In this document: in pieces, positions 13,811 through 14,249 of the stretch | Layout: each line of letters begins with the position of its first letter | Numbering within the stretch: the stretch's first letter is position 1 | DNA from: Caldifarciminota bacterium | Lineage (GTDB): Bacteria; Hydrothermota; Tepidihabitantia; Tepidihabitantales; Tepidihabitantaceae | Length of the DNA: 14,249 bases | Assembly: GCA_903908785.1 (NCBI GenBank) | Contig: CAIVTL010000035.1 | Span: forward strand, 1-14,249 | Direction of reading: 5' to 3' | The notes under the pieces: generated by a model | Databases searched by the model: none | The model's input: the letters and a program-made list of their open reading frames with translations, nothing else | What the model was told of the DNA's origin: nothing | Position numbers and translations under genes: made by a program

Positions 13811-14249
13811 ATGGGGGTCGGGGTTCAGGGGTCGGGGGCCGGGGGTCAGGACAATAGACAATCGTCAATCGCAAGTCGCCAATTCCTCATAGGTCGGGAG
13901 TCGGGGGCCGGGGTGCAGGCCAATCGACAATCGTCAATCGTCAATCGCCAATTCCTCGTTGATCTCCACACCGACGCCCTCTACGAACACATCCGCGGCC
14001 GAAAGGACATCACGCAGCGGTCGGACAAAGGTCACCTAGACTTTCCCCGGATGAAAGACGGCGGCGTCAACGGCCAGGTCTTTGCCGTCTGGGACAGCCC
14101 GACCGAAACGAAACCGGGCGAATACTGCGACTTCGCGTTCAAAGGCGCGGATGCGTTTGACGAAGTCTGCGGTCGGTGTGCGGAGAGCGTCGCGCCGGCA
14201 AGGACACCGGACGAATTCCGGCAGGCGGTGGCCTCGGGCCGAATCGCGG
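13811..14249 (+). CDS. M19 (renal dipeptidase-like) membrane dipeptidase, 3' partial with array-encoded N-terminus
   Basis: The frame is open from the ATG at 13811 to the right edge (146 codons seen). From residue 50 it reads VDLHTDALYEH, carrying the HxD zinc ligands of M19 dipeptidases (H53, D55), then HLDFPRMKDGGVNGQVFAVW, another family block. M19 enzymes cleave dipeptides, including D-amino-acid dipeptides, using a two-zinc centre; most of the catalytic domain lies beyond the window. The preceding 49 residues are encoded by a heptamer-period region containing a 69-base tandem duplication. The start is uncertain: the ATG at 13811 is 4 bases after the upstream stop, while a GTG at 13913 would remove most of the repeat-encoded part. 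No Shine-Dalgarno is evident for either. A link to the polysaccharide pathway is not apparent. Confidence 0.75.
   Translation, partial: MGVGVQGSGAGGQDNRQSSIASRQFLIGRESGAGVQANRQSSIVNRQFLVDLHTDALYEHIRGRKDITQRSDKGHLDFPRMKDGGVNGQVFAVWDSPTETKPGEYCDFAFKGADAFDEVCGRCAESVAPARTPDEFRQAVASGRIA
13815..13954 (+). repeat. Heptamer-period region with a 69-base tandem duplication
   Basis: About 20 steps of 7 (GGGTCGG, GGTTCAG, GGGCCGG, GACAATC, GTCAATC, then TCAATCG and others). Within it, GTCGGGGGCC to CAATTCCTC recurs 69 bases later (for example CAATTCCTC at 13880 and 13949). It encodes the apparent N-terminus of the dipeptidase. Confidence 0.85.

Noticed and set aside
1495..13954. Arrays as sequencing or assembly errors
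   Set aside because: They keep reading frames open, recur with different unit sequences and contain point differences, which is not typical of artefacts; read-level confirmation would still be needed.

Overview
The window is a GC-rich, plus-strand surface-polysaccharide (capsule or exopolysaccharide) locus from an uncultured bacterium. It contains no taxonomic marker gene. The fused Wzc-type co-polymerase/tyrosine kinase suggests a diderm (Gram-negative-type) envelope. The dense in-frame heptamer arrays look like those I associate with metagenome genomes of candidate phyla such as WOR-3; that assignment is a low-confidence inference.

Layout: an asparagine-synthase-like enzyme, 5' end outside the window (2-1483); a Wzy/WaaL-type O-antigen polymerase/ligase (1480-2808); a single protein joining a Wzx-type flippase to a GT4 glycosyltransferase (2836-5577); a PIG-L/LmbE deacetylase (5570-6196); a hexapeptide-repeat acyltransferase (6247-7434); an ExoA-like GT2 glycosyltransferase (7431-8585); a decayed fragment of a DegT/DnrJ/EryC1 sugar aminotransferase (8624-8848); a Wzc-like BY-kinase (8926-11154); a promoter and a strong hairpin (11228-11290); a GT39-like membrane glycosyltransferase (11291-13807); and the start of an M19 dipeptidase that runs off the right edge (13811-14249). 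The first six genes overlap or nearly touch and probably form one transcription unit.

How the genes fit together (inference from families): the GT4 and GT2 enzymes build a lipid-linked repeat unit, and the deacetylase, acyltransferase and Asn-synthase-like enzyme modify sugars. The Wzx half flips the unit, the Wzy-like protein polymerises or ligates it, and the Wzc-like kinase controls chain length. The GT39-like protein may add a sugar from a lipid donor on the periplasmic face. No outer-membrane exporter (Wza) or initiating phosphoglycosyltransferase is in the window.

The striking feature is a set of about 19 short degenerate tandem arrays, roughly 1 kb or 7% of the window. Most have a strict 7-nt period; a few have 6 or 9 nt. 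Unit sequence differs between arrays while the period holds. Every gene junction carries one. Ten more lie inside genes, always in frame and mostly in loops or domain linkers, and one interrupts the aminotransferase remnant. They resemble, in period only, the heptameric STRR repeats known from cyanobacteria. This is the best candidate here for an undescribed system.
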